Shown here piece after piece: positions 43,151-51,274 of a DNA stretch of 64,000 bases. Both the position numbers and the translations under genes were made by a program. The stretch is from NCBI RefSeq assembly GCF_004118375.1, contig NZ_SDHX01000001.1, positions 1,677,693 to 1,741,692 on the forward strand, written 5' to 3'. Each line of letters begins with the position of its first letter. Position 1 is the first letter of the stretch. The DNA is from Oleiharenicola lentus (lineage in GTDB: Bacteria; Verrucomicrobiota; Verrucomicrobiia; Opitutales; Opitutaceae). The notes below the pieces were generated by a model. The model worked only from the letters and a program-made list of their open reading frames with translations, was not told the origin of the DNA and did not search any database.

Positions 43151-44176
43151 TCAGAGGTCCGCGGCGATCCGGCGGTAGTCCTCGATGTTGTTGATGAAGA
43201 CGCCGGTGCCGTTGGCGACGGCGGAGAGCGGGTCGTCGGAGACGGTGACCGCGAGGCCGGTCTTCTCCGAGAGGAGTTTGTCCACGCCGCGGATGAGGGA
43301 GCCGCCGCCGGCCATCACGAAGCCGCGGTCCACAAGGTCGGCGGAGAGTTCGGGCGGGCAGCGCTCCAGCGTGATGCGCACGGCCTCGACGATGGCGCCG
43401 ATGGTGTCGGCCATGGCCTCGCGGATTTCCTGGGAGGTGATGTGGATGGTCTTGGGCAGACCGGCGACGGAGTCGCGACCCTTGACCTCCATCGAGAGCT
43501 CCTGGTCGAGCGGGTAGGCGGAGCCGATGGTCATCTTGATCTCTTCCGCCGTGCGCTCACCGATGAGGAGGTTGTAGGCCCGCTTCATGTAGTTGATGAT
43601 TGCGAGATCAATCTCATCGCCGGCGACGCGGATGGACTTGGAGAACACGATGCCGTTGAGCGAAATGATGGCGATCTCGGTGGTGCCGCCGCCGATGTCC
43701 ACGATCATGTTGGCGGCGGGCTCATCCACGGGGAGGCCGACGCCGAGCGCGGCGGCGAACGGCTCGGGAATGGTGTGCACTTCGCGGGCGCCGGCATGGG
43801 TGGCGGATTCCATCACGGCGCGCTTCTCGACCTCGGTGATGCCGGAGGGGATGGCGATGCAGACGCTGGGCTGGGGGAAGGTTTTTCCGCCGTTGGCCTT
43901 GCGGATGAAGTAGCGCAGCATGGCCTCGGTGATGTCGAAGTCGGCGATCACGCCGTCCTTCATCGGGCGGATGGCGGTGATGCTGCCCGGGGTGCGGCCG
44001 AGCATGACCTTGGCCTCGTCACCGACCGCGCGGACGCGGCGCGAATTGGTATAGACCGCCACCACGCTCGGTTCGCGGAGCACGATGCCCTTGTCCTTCA
44101 CATAGACGAGGGTGTTGGCGGTGCCCAGATCGATGCCGATGTCGTTGGAAAAAAGTCCCAGAAGTTGGTTGAACAT
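43151..44176 (-). CDS. mreB: Rod shape-determining protein MreB
   Basis: Actin-like filament protein guiding lateral wall synthesis. 341 aa from the ATG at 44176 (MFNQLLGLFSNDIGIDLGTA). Phosphate loops and hinge: DIGIDLGTANTLVYVK, NMIVDIGGGTTEIAIISLNG, and adenosine motif FVMAGGGSLIRGVDKLL. The nine extra in-frame residues of a longer start are not conserved. First gene of the mreB-mreC-mreD-mrdA cluster. Confidence 0.97.
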   Translation of the reverse strand: MFNQLLGLFSNDIGIDLGTANTLVYVKDKGIVLREPSVVAVYTNSRRVRAVGDEAKVMLGRTPGSITAIRPMKDGVIADFDITEAMLRYFIRKANGGKTFPQPSVCIAIPSGITEVEKRAVMESATHAGAREVHTIPEPFAAALGVGLPVDEPAANMIVDIGGGTTEIAIISLNGIVFSKSIRVAGDEIDLAIINYMKRAYNLLIGERTAEEIKMTIGSAYPLDQELSMEVKGRDSVAGLPKTIHITSQEIREAMADTIGAIVEAVRITLERCPPELSADLVDRGFVMAGGGSLIRGVDKLLSEKTGLAVTVSDDPLSAVANGTGVFINNIEDYRRIAADL

Positions 44177-44265
44177 GTGGCGGTGACGGGGTTTCCGAAT
44201 CAAAGCGCCCTCGAAGAGAAATTGTCAAAAGCAAACTCCTTGAGCCGACGATGTTTCTGAACGTT

Positions 44266-44733
44266 TCAGTCAGCAAACCACGCTTCGTCGTTGCCGCGGG
44301 CGTTTTCGAAGCGGCGGTTGCCCGCAAAGGGGCGACCGGTGGCGATGTCGCGGAGATCGATGGTGAGCGCGTGGGTTGAACCGTTCGGTTCAATGACGAC
44401 GGTGCCGCGCCAGCCCTTGGCCGCCGCCTGGCCGAGCTTTTTCTCGGCGGCGCCGCGGCCTCGCCAGGAATGGGCGGGGCCTTCGACGGTCCAGGTCAGC
44501 GGGCGGGTGGGGTCGGGCTGGCAGATGAAGGACGCCGAGGCGCCGCCGACGTTCCCGCTGCTGTCCACCAGGTTGATGCCGCGTCGGGCGATCGTGTGCC
44601 AGTTCAGGGTCCATTCGCCGGTGGGGCTCCGGGAGAGGGTGACTTGATCCTCGAAGCGGGTGCATCCGGCGAAGCCTCCGGCCAGCAGCCCAAGCAGCAC
44701 GCAGCGGGTCAGGACGCCCCAAAGACTTCGCAT
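44266..44733 (-). CDS. Putative lipoprotein of unknown function
   Basis: 155 aa with a lipoprotein signal: hydrophobic CVLLGLLAGGFAGC where the final Cys would be lipidated. The mature part is small and beta-rich with WTLNWHTIARRGINLVDSSG and no known motif. It lies upstream of mreB on the same strand (89-base gap), so it could be co-transcribed with the rod genes. Confidence 0.8.
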   Translation of the reverse strand: MRSLWGVLTRCVLLGLLAGGFAGCTRFEDQVTLSRSPTGEWTLNWHTIARRGINLVDSSGNVGGASASFICQPDPTRPLTWTVEGPAHSWRGRGAAEKKLGQAAAKGWRGTVVIEPNGSTHALTIDLRDIATGRPFAGNRRFENARGNDEAWFAD

Positions 44734-44795
44734 GAGGGCAGGCTAGGGCAGTGCGGCTTGGATGTCAGCACGCGATTCCGTTCAACTCGGATTAC

Positions 44796-45677
44796 TCAGG
44801 CAGCCAAACCGGCGGCGAGGGCGAGGCCGCTCTTGGCGCGGTTGAGGATGTAGAGGTGGTAGCCGGGGGCGCCGCGGGCGAGGAGTTCGCGGATCTGGCC
44901 CAGGGCCCATTCGATGCCGAGGGCTTCGACGACCTCGGGATGGTCACCGGCGGCTTCGAGGCGTTTGATGAGCTTGGCGGGCAGGGAGGCGCCACACATC
45001 TCGGTGAAGCGCTTGATCTACTTGAGCGAGAGCACGGGCATGATGCCGGGCACGATGGGCACGTGAATGCCGCGCGCGCGGCACTGATCGACGAAGCGGT
45101 AATAGACGGCGTTGTCGAAAAAGAGCTGCGTGGTGATGAAGTCCGCGCCGGCGTCGATCTTGCGCTTCAGGTTGTCGAGATCGACGTCCAGCGACGGGGC
45201 CTCGGGGTGCTTCTCCGGGTAGCCGCCGACGCCGAGGCAGAAGTCCGGATGCCGTGCCTTGAGCAGGGCGACGAGTTCGCTGGCGTAGCGCAGGCCGTCG
45301 GCCGTGGGCTTGAAGGCCGTGTCGCCCTTCGGCGGATCGCCGCGGAGGGTCATGATGTTGCGGTAGCCGGCGGTATGGAGCTGGTCGGCGACGTCATTCA
45401 GTTCGAAGCGCGAATGGCCCACGCAGGTGAGGTGGGGCATGACGGTGAAGCCAATTTCCTCGCGCAACAGTCGGCTGACCTGCGCCGTGCGTTCCCGGGT
45501 GCTGCCGCCCGCGCCGTAGGTGACCGACACGAAGTCCGGTGCGATGCGCTTCAGCGTCAGCGCGGTCTGGCGGAGGGCTTCGACCCCGGCGTCATCCTTG
45601 GGCGGGAAAAACTCCAGCGAACGCAACGGATGCGGCTTGAGCGAGAACAGCGAGGAGATGGCAGAGTCGGGAGGCAT
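44796..45677 (-). pseudogene. metF: 5,10-methylenetetrahydrofolate reductase with in-frame amber codon
   Basis: MetF reduces CH2-THF to methyl-THF for methionine synthesis. The frame begins SLFSLKPHPLRSLEFFPPKD and shows VSVTYGAGGSTRERT, NIMTLRGDPPKGD and ADFITTQLFFDN. After residue 219 (VPIVPGIMPVLSLK) comes TAG at 45020-45018. The same frame then continues IKRFTEMCGASLPAKLIKRL and ends about 73 residues later at a normal size (292 sense codons). Many MTHFRs have Gln at this site, so CAG to TAG is the simplest explanation. No other lesion is visible. It could be a recent null, an error in the sequence, or read-through. Confidence 0.87.
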
Positions 45678-45682
45678 TAATA

Positions 45683-45706
45683 ATCAACATATCGGCATTT
45701 GTTGAT
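45683..45706. promoter_or_regulatory. Inverted repeat operator candidate upstream of metF
   Basis: ATCAACA, ten bases, TGTTGAT: perfect 7-bp arms, six bases upstream of the metF start, in an AT-rich pocket (45673-45757) unlike the GC-rich surroundings. Position suits repression. Some ArsR-type regulators of methionine genes use ATCAA/TTGAT-type palindromes, but assignment to one is inference. Confidence 0.5.
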
Positions 45707-45758
45707 GTATGTAAAGCCCCCAATTGGTCTATTAGTCCTATCTCTTTGACAAAGTGGC

Positions 45759-46874
45759 TTATGCCAGCGTCGCCTCCCGGGCTTTTTCAGTCTTCAGCCG
45801 GAGCTGGCCGCAGGCCGCGTCGATGGCATGACCCTTCTCGCGGCGGAGAGTCACCGAGACCCCGGCATCGTCGAGCACGCGGGCAAAGCGCTCCTGCCGG
45901 GTGAGGCTGGGGCGCTTCCAGGGCAGACCTTCGACGGTGTTGTAGGGGATGAGGTTCACGTGGGCGTGCAGGTCGAGGGCGATGTCGCGGAGTTTTTCGG
46001 CCTGGTCGAGCGAGTCGTTGATCTCCTCGATGAGGATGAACTCGAGCGTGACCATGCGGCCTTGCTTCTCGGAAAATTCCTTCACGGCCGGCAGCAACTC
46101 GGCGAGCGGCCACTTCTTGTTCACCGGCATGATCTGCTCGCGGACCGGATCGGTGGCACCGTGGAGCGAGATGGCGAGGCGGATGCCCAGCGGCTCCTCG
46201 GCGAGCTGGCGGATTCGCGGCACGAGGCCGGAGGTGGAGAGCGTGATGCGGCGGGCGCCGAAGCCGAGGCCCCACTCGGCGTTGAGGATGGTGAGCGCGC
46301 GCATGATGGCGTCGTAGTTGTGCAACGGCTCGCCCATGCCCATGACGACGAGGTTGTCGAAGGACACCAGCTCGGCGCGGGCGCGCGGCGTGCGGCTGTC
46401 CTCCTGCCGGCAGACCTGGATGAGCTGGTGGACGATCTCGCCGGCGCTGAGGTTGCGCTTGAGGCCTTCGAGGCCCGAGGCGCAAAACTTGCAGCCCATG
46501 GCGCAGCCGACCTGCGTGGAGATGCAGATGGTTTTGCGCGATTTGTCCTGACCGACGCCGAGCTGCGGCGCGCGGATGATGACGGTTTCGATCAGGGATT
46601 TATCGCCGAGTTCGAGCAGGAGCTTGTCGGTGACATCCTCGGACTGCTTGGTGAGCACAAACGACGTGGGCTGCAGCTCGAAGGTGTCGGCCAGCCAGGT
46701 GCGGAAAGGGCGGGGGAGGTTGGTCATCTCATCCCATGTGTTCACTCGCTTCTTGTAGAGCCACTCGAGGAGCTGGCGGGCGCGAAACGCCGGGTGGCCG
46801 TGCTCCTTCAGGAGTGCGGAGAGCGAGTCGAGGGTCTCGCCGTGGATGGAGGGCTTGGCGGGCGTGAAGGCCAT
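45759..46874 (-). CDS. rlmN: 23S rRNA (adenine2503-C2)-methyltransferase RlmN
   Basis: Radical SAM methyltransferase for 23S rRNA A2503 and tRNA A37. 371 aa with the cluster motif CAMGCKFCASGLEGLKRN, VVMGMGEPLHNYDAI and the ending DAACGQL containing the methyl-carrying Cys. An N-terminal accessory domain (FRARQLLEWLYKKRVNTWDE) is typical. The ATG at 46874 is used; a longer frame to 47111 has no similarity. Divergent from the LptF/G-like gene. Confidence 0.95.
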   Translation of the reverse strand: MAFTPAKPSIHGETLDSLSALLKEHGHPAFRARQLLEWLYKKRVNTWDEMTNLPRPFRTWLADTFELQPTSFVLTKQSEDVTDKLLLELGDKSLIETVIIRAPQLGVGQDKSRKTICISTQVGCAMGCKFCASGLEGLKRNLSAGEIVHQLIQVCRQEDSRTPRARAELVSFDNLVVMGMGEPLHNYDAIMRALTILNAEWGLGFGARRITLSTSGLVPRIRQLAEEPLGIRLAISLHGATDPVREQIMPVNKKWPLAELLPAVKEFSEKQGRMVTLEFILIEEINDSLDQAEKLRDIALDLHAHVNLIPYNTVEGLPWKRPSLTRQERFARVLDDAGVSVTLRREKGHAIDAACGQLRLKTEKAREATLA

Positions 46875-46965
46875 GCGGTCGGGTGCGGTGCGAAAAAGAA
46901 TGGGCCGAAAAGTCGGCGTTGCGGTCGGACTCTCAACTCTCAACCATCGCCTTTCAACCCAACAG

Positions 46966-48105
46966 ATGAATCTTCTCCACCGGCATATCTTCGCGAGCGT
47001 GTTCCTCACGTGCGCGGCTTCGGTGGCGCTGTTCGGGTTTGTGCTGATGATCGGCAACGCGATGAAGGACCTGCTGGGGCCGATGCTGGCCGGGCAGCTG
47101 GAGGTTGACACTTTTGTGCGGCTGGTGGGCCTGCTGGTGCCGTTCGTGATCTACTACGCGCTGCCGATGGGGATGCTGACGGGCATCCTGCTCGTGCTCG
47201 GGCGCATGTCGTCGGACCGGGAGATCACGGCGATGCGCGCTTCGGGTCTGAGTGTGGCCTGGCTGTCGGCGCCGATCCTGTTTCTCGCGCTGCTCGGCGT
47301 GGTGGCGGCGCTGTTCATCAATTTTCATTTCATGCCGGTCGCGCGGATGGCCTACAAACGCGAGTTCGCCGAGGCCGTGCGCCAGAATCCGCTGAGCTTT
47401 ATCGTGGAGCGGACCTTCATCCGGGATTTTCCCGGCGTGGTGCTCTATGTGGGCGAAAAGGACGGCAACGAGCTGAAGGACTTCTGGCTGTGGGAGCTGG
47501 ATGACCAGAAACGGGTGCGGCGCTTTGCGCGCGCCGACACGGGCCGCCTCGATTACGACGAGGCCGGCAACAAGCTCGTGCTGACGCTCGAGCAGGCGCA
47601 GGCCGAGGCCCGCGATGACAAGGATCCGGAGAACTTCAGGATGGTGCATGGCTCGGCGGCCTGGGAGCGCGCGACCTTCGACCTGCCCCTGAGCCAACTT
47701 ACCGGGGAGCGTTCCATGAAGCGCAAGTTGAAGGATCTGACCTTCCCCCAGTTGATGGCGGAATGGGCCCGTTTCCAGACACCTGCACCGGATCTGGCCA
47801 AGGACGAGCAGGACAAACAGCTCATGCGGGTGCAGATCACGATCCACGAAAAGTTTGCGACCGCCTTTTCGGTCCTGTCCTTTGCCCTCGTGGCTATCCC
47901 GCTTGGCATCAAGGTGTCGCGCAAGGAAACCTCCGCCAACCTCGGCCTCGGCCTGTTGCTGGCGCTCGGCTACTACTTCGCCACCGTGATGGCCGGGCTG
48001 CTCGACAACAGTCCGGCATGGCGGCCCGACCTCCTGATTTGGCTGCCCAATATCGCCTTTCAAGGCATGGGGCTCTGGCTTTTTTACAAAGTTGATCGCG
48101 CTTGA
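46966..48105 (+). CDS. LptF/LptG-family LPS export permease
   Basis: 379-aa YjgP/YjgQ-type permease, half of the inner-membrane LptB2FG complex that extracts LPS. Three N-terminal helices, with the signature LVPFVIYYALPMGMLTGILL and GRMSSDREITAMRASGLS, are followed by a periplasmic beta-jellyroll (about 120-260) and three C-terminal helices ending WLPNIAFQGMGLWLFYKV. Which of LptF or LptG it is cannot be decided; its partner is not in the window. The ATG at 46966 starts the conserved N-terminus. Confidence 0.92.
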   Translation: MNLLHRHIFASVFLTCAASVALFGFVLMIGNAMKDLLGPMLAGQLEVDTFVRLVGLLVPFVIYYALPMGMLTGILLVLGRMSSDREITAMRASGLSVAWLSAPILFLALLGVVAALFINFHFMPVARMAYKREFAEAVRQNPLSFIVERTFIRDFPGVVLYVGEKDGNELKDFWLWELDDQKRVRRFARADTGRLDYDEAGNKLVLTLEQAQAEARDDKDPENFRMVHGSAAWERATFDLPLSQLTGERSMKRKLKDLTFPQLMAEWARFQTPAPDLAKDEQDKQLMRVQITIHEKFATAFSVLSFALVAIPLGIKVSRKETSANLGLGLLLALGYYFATVMAGLLDNSPAWRPDLLIWLPNIAFQGMGLWLFYKVDRA

Positions 48106-48179
48106 AGGCCCGCGTTTCCCCGTAACTGCCACCGTCTTGCCGCCGTCTTCTGCCATGTGTTCCGACCCAGTCACATCTC

Positions 48180-48767
48180 ATGGTTGAAGAAGCGTTCGAT
48201 TTCGCCGGTTGCCTCGAACGGGTGCGCGCGCGCGACCAAGGCGCGGCCCGGCAGCTGGTCGCTGAACTCTACCCGCAGGTCATCCGCATCGTGCGGTCGC
48301 ACCTGCCGCGGCGCGTTGCCGAGGAAGACCTGGCCCAGGACATCTTTTTGAAAATGTTCACCCGCCTCGACCAGTATCAGGGCAGTGTGCCTTTCCCCCA
48401 CTGGGTGTCACGCATCGCGGTCACCACCTGCATCGACCAGTTGCGCGCGCAGAAGCGCCGGCCGGAATTCCGCTGGGCCGACCTGCCGGAGGAGCAGGCC
48501 GAGGTGCTGGACAATGTGATGACCGACAGTCGCGACACGGCCCCCGGCGACGCCCTGGCGGCCCGTGAACTGGTCAACCGTCTGCTCGGTCAGCTCAAGC
48601 CGGAGGACCAGACGGTCATCCGGCTGCTCGATCTCGAGCAGAAGACCCTCGCCGAGATCAGCGCCCTGACCGGCTGGAACCAGACGCTCATCAAGGTGCG
48701 CGCCTTTCGTGCACGTCGGAAATTGCAAAAACTCTTTCAGGAGCTCAAAAAGGAGGAAAGGTCATGA
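48180..48767 (+). CDS. ECF-type RNA polymerase sigma factor
   Basis: 195 aa. Region 2: RRVAEEDLAQDIFLKMFTRL with FPHWVSRIAVTTCIDQLRAQ. Region 4: LKPEDQTVIRLLDLEQKTLA followed by EISALTGWNQTLIKVRAFRA, where the usual GxxxxTVxSR is replaced by GWNQTLIKVR. The stop overlaps the next start by four bases. The downstream pair (small membrane protein and Spy-like protein) forms an envelope-stress-type operon. Confidence 0.92.
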   Translation: MVEEAFDFAGCLERVRARDQGAARQLVAELYPQVIRIVRSHLPRRVAEEDLAQDIFLKMFTRLDQYQGSVPFPHWVSRIAVTTCIDQLRAQKRRPEFRWADLPEEQAEVLDNVMTDSRDTAPGDALAARELVNRLLGQLKPEDQTVIRLLDLEQKTLAEISALTGWNQTLIKVRAFRARRKLQKLFQELKKEERS

Positions 48768-49057
48768 ACCGATTCGACCAAGACTGGCAAAAACTCGCGG
48801 CGCTCGCCCGGCAGGCTCCGCCTGCCGCCGACGAGCCGACGCTGCCGCCCGGCTTCGCCACGCGCGTGGCCGCGCTCGCCGCCACCACGCCGCCCGCGCC
48901 CTGGGGCGGGTTGGAGCGTTTCGCCCTGCGTGGCTTTGTCGCCGCCACCGCCTGCTGCGCCGCGGCCGTCGCCTACAGCTATTTCGGCCATTCCACGGAC
49001 ATCACGGATGAGAGCGATCTCGACGACTCGCTGACGGAATTTGTCGCCCTCTCGTGA
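48764..49057 (+). CDS. Small membrane protein in ECF operon (possible anti-sigma)
   Basis: 97 aa, with a soluble N-terminal half and one helix (FALRGFVAATACCAAAVAYS). Start and stop both overlap neighbours by four bases, so the three genes are translationally coupled. Position after an ECF sigma gene is that of an anti-sigma factor, but there is no ZAS zinc motif, so this is inference. Confidence 0.8.
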   Translation: MNRFDQDWQKLAALARQAPPAADEPTLPPGFATRVAALAATTPPAPWGGLERFALRGFVAATACCAAAVAYSYFGHSTDITDESDLDDSLTEFVALS

Positions 49058-49518
49058 TGAACAAACCCTGGAAACTCATTCTGCTGCTGACCGGCATCTT
49101 CCTGGCCGGCGGCGTGGCCGGTTCGTTCCTCACGGTGCGCTTCGGCCGCAACTGGATCAATCAGCGCGTGGCCACGGAGAAGTGGGCGCCCGAGCACCTT
49201 CGCAAGCTTTCCGAACGCCTCGAGCTGACGCCCGCGCAGGTGGAAAAGCTCAAGCCGATCGTGCATCGCAACATGGAGGAAATCGGCCGGCTGCGCAGTG
49301 ATTCCATGAAGGAAACCCGCGCGGTTTTCGAGCGCATGGAACGGGAGATCGCCGCTTTGCTCACGCCTGAGCAAAAAAACAAGTTCGACGAACTCAACCG
49401 CCAGAAGCGCGAACGCCTGCGGAAGCTGATGGACAAGCGCTCCGGCGAAGAGTCCCGCGACGGTGCGCGTCCGCCTCCGCCCCCGCCGGGCGGGGCACCG
49501 CGCGAACCCGGCACCTGA
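49054..49518 (+). CDS. Spy/CpxP-like periplasmic protein
   Basis: 154 aa. One N-terminal helix (LILLLTGIFLAGGVAGSFLT) is followed by long helices with LTPAQVEKLKPIV and LTPEQKNKFDELNRQKRERL, the paired LTxxQ motifs of the Spy/CpxP/heavy-metal-resistance group. A Pro-rich tail (PPPPPPGGAPREPGT) ends it. These proteins sense or buffer envelope stress; here it likely feeds the ECF sigma factor encoded first in the operon. Confidence 0.85.
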   Translation: MMNKPWKLILLLTGIFLAGGVAGSFLTVRFGRNWINQRVATEKWAPEHLRKLSERLELTPAQVEKLKPIVHRNMEEIGRLRSDSMKETRAVFERMEREIAALLTPEQKNKFDELNRQKRERLRKLMDKRSGEESRDGARPPPPPPGGAPREPGT

Positions 49519-49570
49519 GCCCGTTTTTATTTTGGTTGCAGGGGGAGGGGTGCGGCCTACGGTCCGCCTT

Positions 49571-49666
49571 GGCCAGGCGCCATGCATGGGCAGGCGCGTG
49601 AACCCCGCCAGGGCCGGAAGGCAGCAACGGTGACGACGTTCTCCCAGTGCCGTGGAGTGCCTGGCC
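49571..49666 (+). ncRNA. ffs: Signal recognition particle RNA, small bacterial type (4.5S)
   Basis: Contains the near-universal SRP core GTGAACCCCGCCAGGGCCGG followed by AAGGCAGCAACGGTGACGAC, which binds Ffh. Ends pair as GGCCAGGC (49571) with GCCTGGCC (49666), closing a 96-base hairpin without an Alu domain. It lies immediately upstream of dnaX, the same neighbourhood as in many bacteria. Confidence 0.95.
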
Positions 49667-49668
49667 AC

Positions 49669-49697
49669 TTTCTTTTTTCGCGACGCGAAAAAAGAAA
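49669..49697. terminator. 29-base near-perfect palindrome after ffs
   Basis: TTTCTTTTTTCGCG, single A, CGCGAAAAAAGAAA: 14-bp arms, two bases after the SRP RNA end. The T-run at the start could help stop ffs transcription, but the layout (T-run before stem) is not a classical terminator. The element continues into a G/C-rich stretch before dnaX. Confidence 0.5.
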
Positions 49698-49802
49698 CCG
49701 CGCCGAAGCTCCGCCGCGCCGAGCAAGGGAGGGTGGTCCGGGAAATTCCGAACATCGGGCTCGCCTTTCTGTTTTTCTGACCTCTGATTTCCGACCTCTG
49801 GC

Positions 49803-50948
49803 ATGTCCGGCTCCTATCAAGTCATCGCCCGCAAGTGGCGCCCGCAGACCTTCGACGACGTCGTCGGGCAGGACCATGTGGTCCGGACGCTGAAGAACGC
49901 CATCGCGCGCAACCGCATCGCCCATGCCTACCTGTTCGTGGGCCCGCGCGGCACCGGCAAGACCAGCACGGCGCGCATTTTCGCCAAGGCGCTCAACACC
50001 ACCGGTGGTCCCAAGGCCGACTTTGACCCCGCTGACCCGATCGCGCAGTCCATCGCCGAGGGCCGCTGCCTCGATGTGATCGAGTTCGACGCGGCCTCGA
50101 ACACGCAGGTGGACAAGATCCGCGAGTTCATCATCGACACCGTCGCCTACGCGCCGGCGCAGGGGAAGTTCAAGGTCTACATCATCGACGAGGTGCACAT
50201 GCTCTCGGCGGGCTCGTTCAACGCCCTGCTCAAGACGCTCGAGGAGCCGCCGGCGCACGTGAAGTTCATCTTCGCCACGACCGACCCGCAAAAGATGCCC
50301 GCCACGGTCATCTCGCGTTGCCAGCGCTTCGACCTGAAGCCGATCCCGACCGAGCTGATCGTGCAGCGTCTGAAGAAGATCGGCGCCGCCGAGAAGATCA
50401 AGGCGAGCGACGCCGCCCTGGCCAGCATCGCCCGCATGGCCGACGGCGGCATGCGCGACGCGCAGTCCATTTTCGACCAGATGATCTCGTTCTGCGGCGC
50501 CGAGATCGGCGAGGCCGACGTGCTTGATGTCTATGGCCTCGTGTCGGCCGCCAAGATTGCCGAACTCGCCGCCGCGCTTGCGGCCGGTGACCACAAGAAG
50601 ATCGTCGCCATCGTGGACGACTGCGACGAAAACGGCCGCGATCTTTACCGGTTGCTCGTGGATCTGCAGGCGCACATTCGCGGCTCGCTGCTCGATTCCA
50701 TTGCCAAGGGCGGCACCAGCGCCTCGCTGGGCTCGCCGATGACCACCGAGCAGCTCACCCGGCTCCTCGACGGCCTGCGCGAAGGCGAGAGCGGGGTGAA
50801 GCACGGCCTGTCGGAGAAAATCAATTTCGAGGTGGCGCTGCTCAAGGCCGTCGAGGCCAGCCGCTCCCGTGCGATCGACAGCCTCATCAAGGAAATCGCG
50901 ACGCTCGCCGAGAGCGCACCGGCCGACGGCTCAAAAAAAAACGACTGA
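49803..50948 (+). CDS. dnaX: DNA polymerase III clamp-loader subunit DnaX, zero-frame (gamma) product
   Basis: 381-aa AAA+ ATPase of the clamp loader. Walker [20 protein letters not shown] (residues about 41-59), Walker [21 protein letters not shown], sensor [20 protein letters not shown], then domain III helices. The zinc-finger cysteines usual in DnaX are missing; that loop is replaced by [20 protein letters not shown]. The frame stops just after a run of nine A (GSKKND). A tau-specific tail is open in the -1 frame, so this is the gamma-like short form. Confidence 0.94.
   Translation: MSGSYQVIARKWRPQTFDDVVGQDHVVRTLKNAIARNRIAHAYLFVGPRGTGKTSTARIFAKALNTTGGPKADFDPADPIAQSIAEGRCLDVIEFDAASNTQVDKIREFIIDTVAYAPAQGKFKVYIIDEVHMLSAGSFNALLKTLEEPPAHVKFIFATTDPQKMPATVISRCQRFDLKPIPTELIVQRLKKIGAAEKIKASDAALASIARMADGGMRDAQSIFDQMISFCGAEIGEADVLDVYGLVSAAKIAELAAALAAGDHKKIVAIVDDCDENGRDLYRLLVDLQAHIRGSLLDSIAKGGTSASLGSPMTTEQLTRLLDGLREGESGVKHGLSEKINFEVALLKAVEASRSRAIDSLIKEIATLAESAPADGSKKND
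50933..50941 (+). other. A9 slippery site in dnaX
   Basis: TCAAAAAAAAACGACTGA: nine A's directly before the zero-frame stop. A -1 slip on A AAA AAA, or one extra A in the transcript, enters the 111-codon tail. A short stem CTGGC..GCCAG (50951-50970) lies about nine bases downstream and could stimulate the shift. Thermus dnaX uses a comparable A9 run. Confidence 0.8.
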
Positions 50949-51274
50949 CGCTGGCAACTGACGCCGCCAGCCAGGAGCCAGGAGCAAGGAGCAGGGAGCA
51001 AGAGGACGAGGCGCCGACCAGCGCGGTCGTTGCGGACGCCCCAACCGGACCTTCGTCAGAGGAGGAAGCGGCGTTTCTCGCGCAGGAACGCGAGATGGGG
51101 ATTGTTACGCCGGCCCTGATGCACACCGAATCACCGCCCGAAGACAAGGGCAGCCTGCCGCCGTTGGAGGACTTGGTGAAACGAATCCCGATGCCGACGC
51201 GCGACCTGATGGAGGAACTCTTCCGCGCGAAGTTCGTGACGGTGAAACGGGTCCCGCAGTCGGCGCTCAAGTAG
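50942..51274 (+). CDS. dnaX: DnaX tau-specific tail (-1 frame)
   Basis: Open from the A9 run to TAG at 51272-51274. It encodes a low-complexity linker, coded in part by GCCAGGAGCCAGGAGCAAGG repeats, followed by a conserved-looking end: [20 protein letters not shown] then [19 protein letters not shown]. Fused to the zero-frame part it gives a protein of about 490 aa. In other bacteria the tau tail binds the polymerase core and DnaB. There is no independent start or promoter here. Confidence 0.78.
   Translation, partial: RLTLATDAASQEPGARSREQEDEAPTSAVVADAPTGPSSEEEAAFLAQEREMGIVTPALMHTESPPEDKGSLPPLEDLVKRIPMPTRDLMEELFRAKFVTVKRVPQSALK

Noticed and set aside
45018-45020. Amber codon in metF as recoded (pyrrolysine or genome-wide TAG reassignment)
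   Set aside because: TAG ends other genes here (8864-8866, 29039-29041, and the dnaX tau frame), and MTHFR is not a pyrrolysine protein, so general recoding is unlikely.
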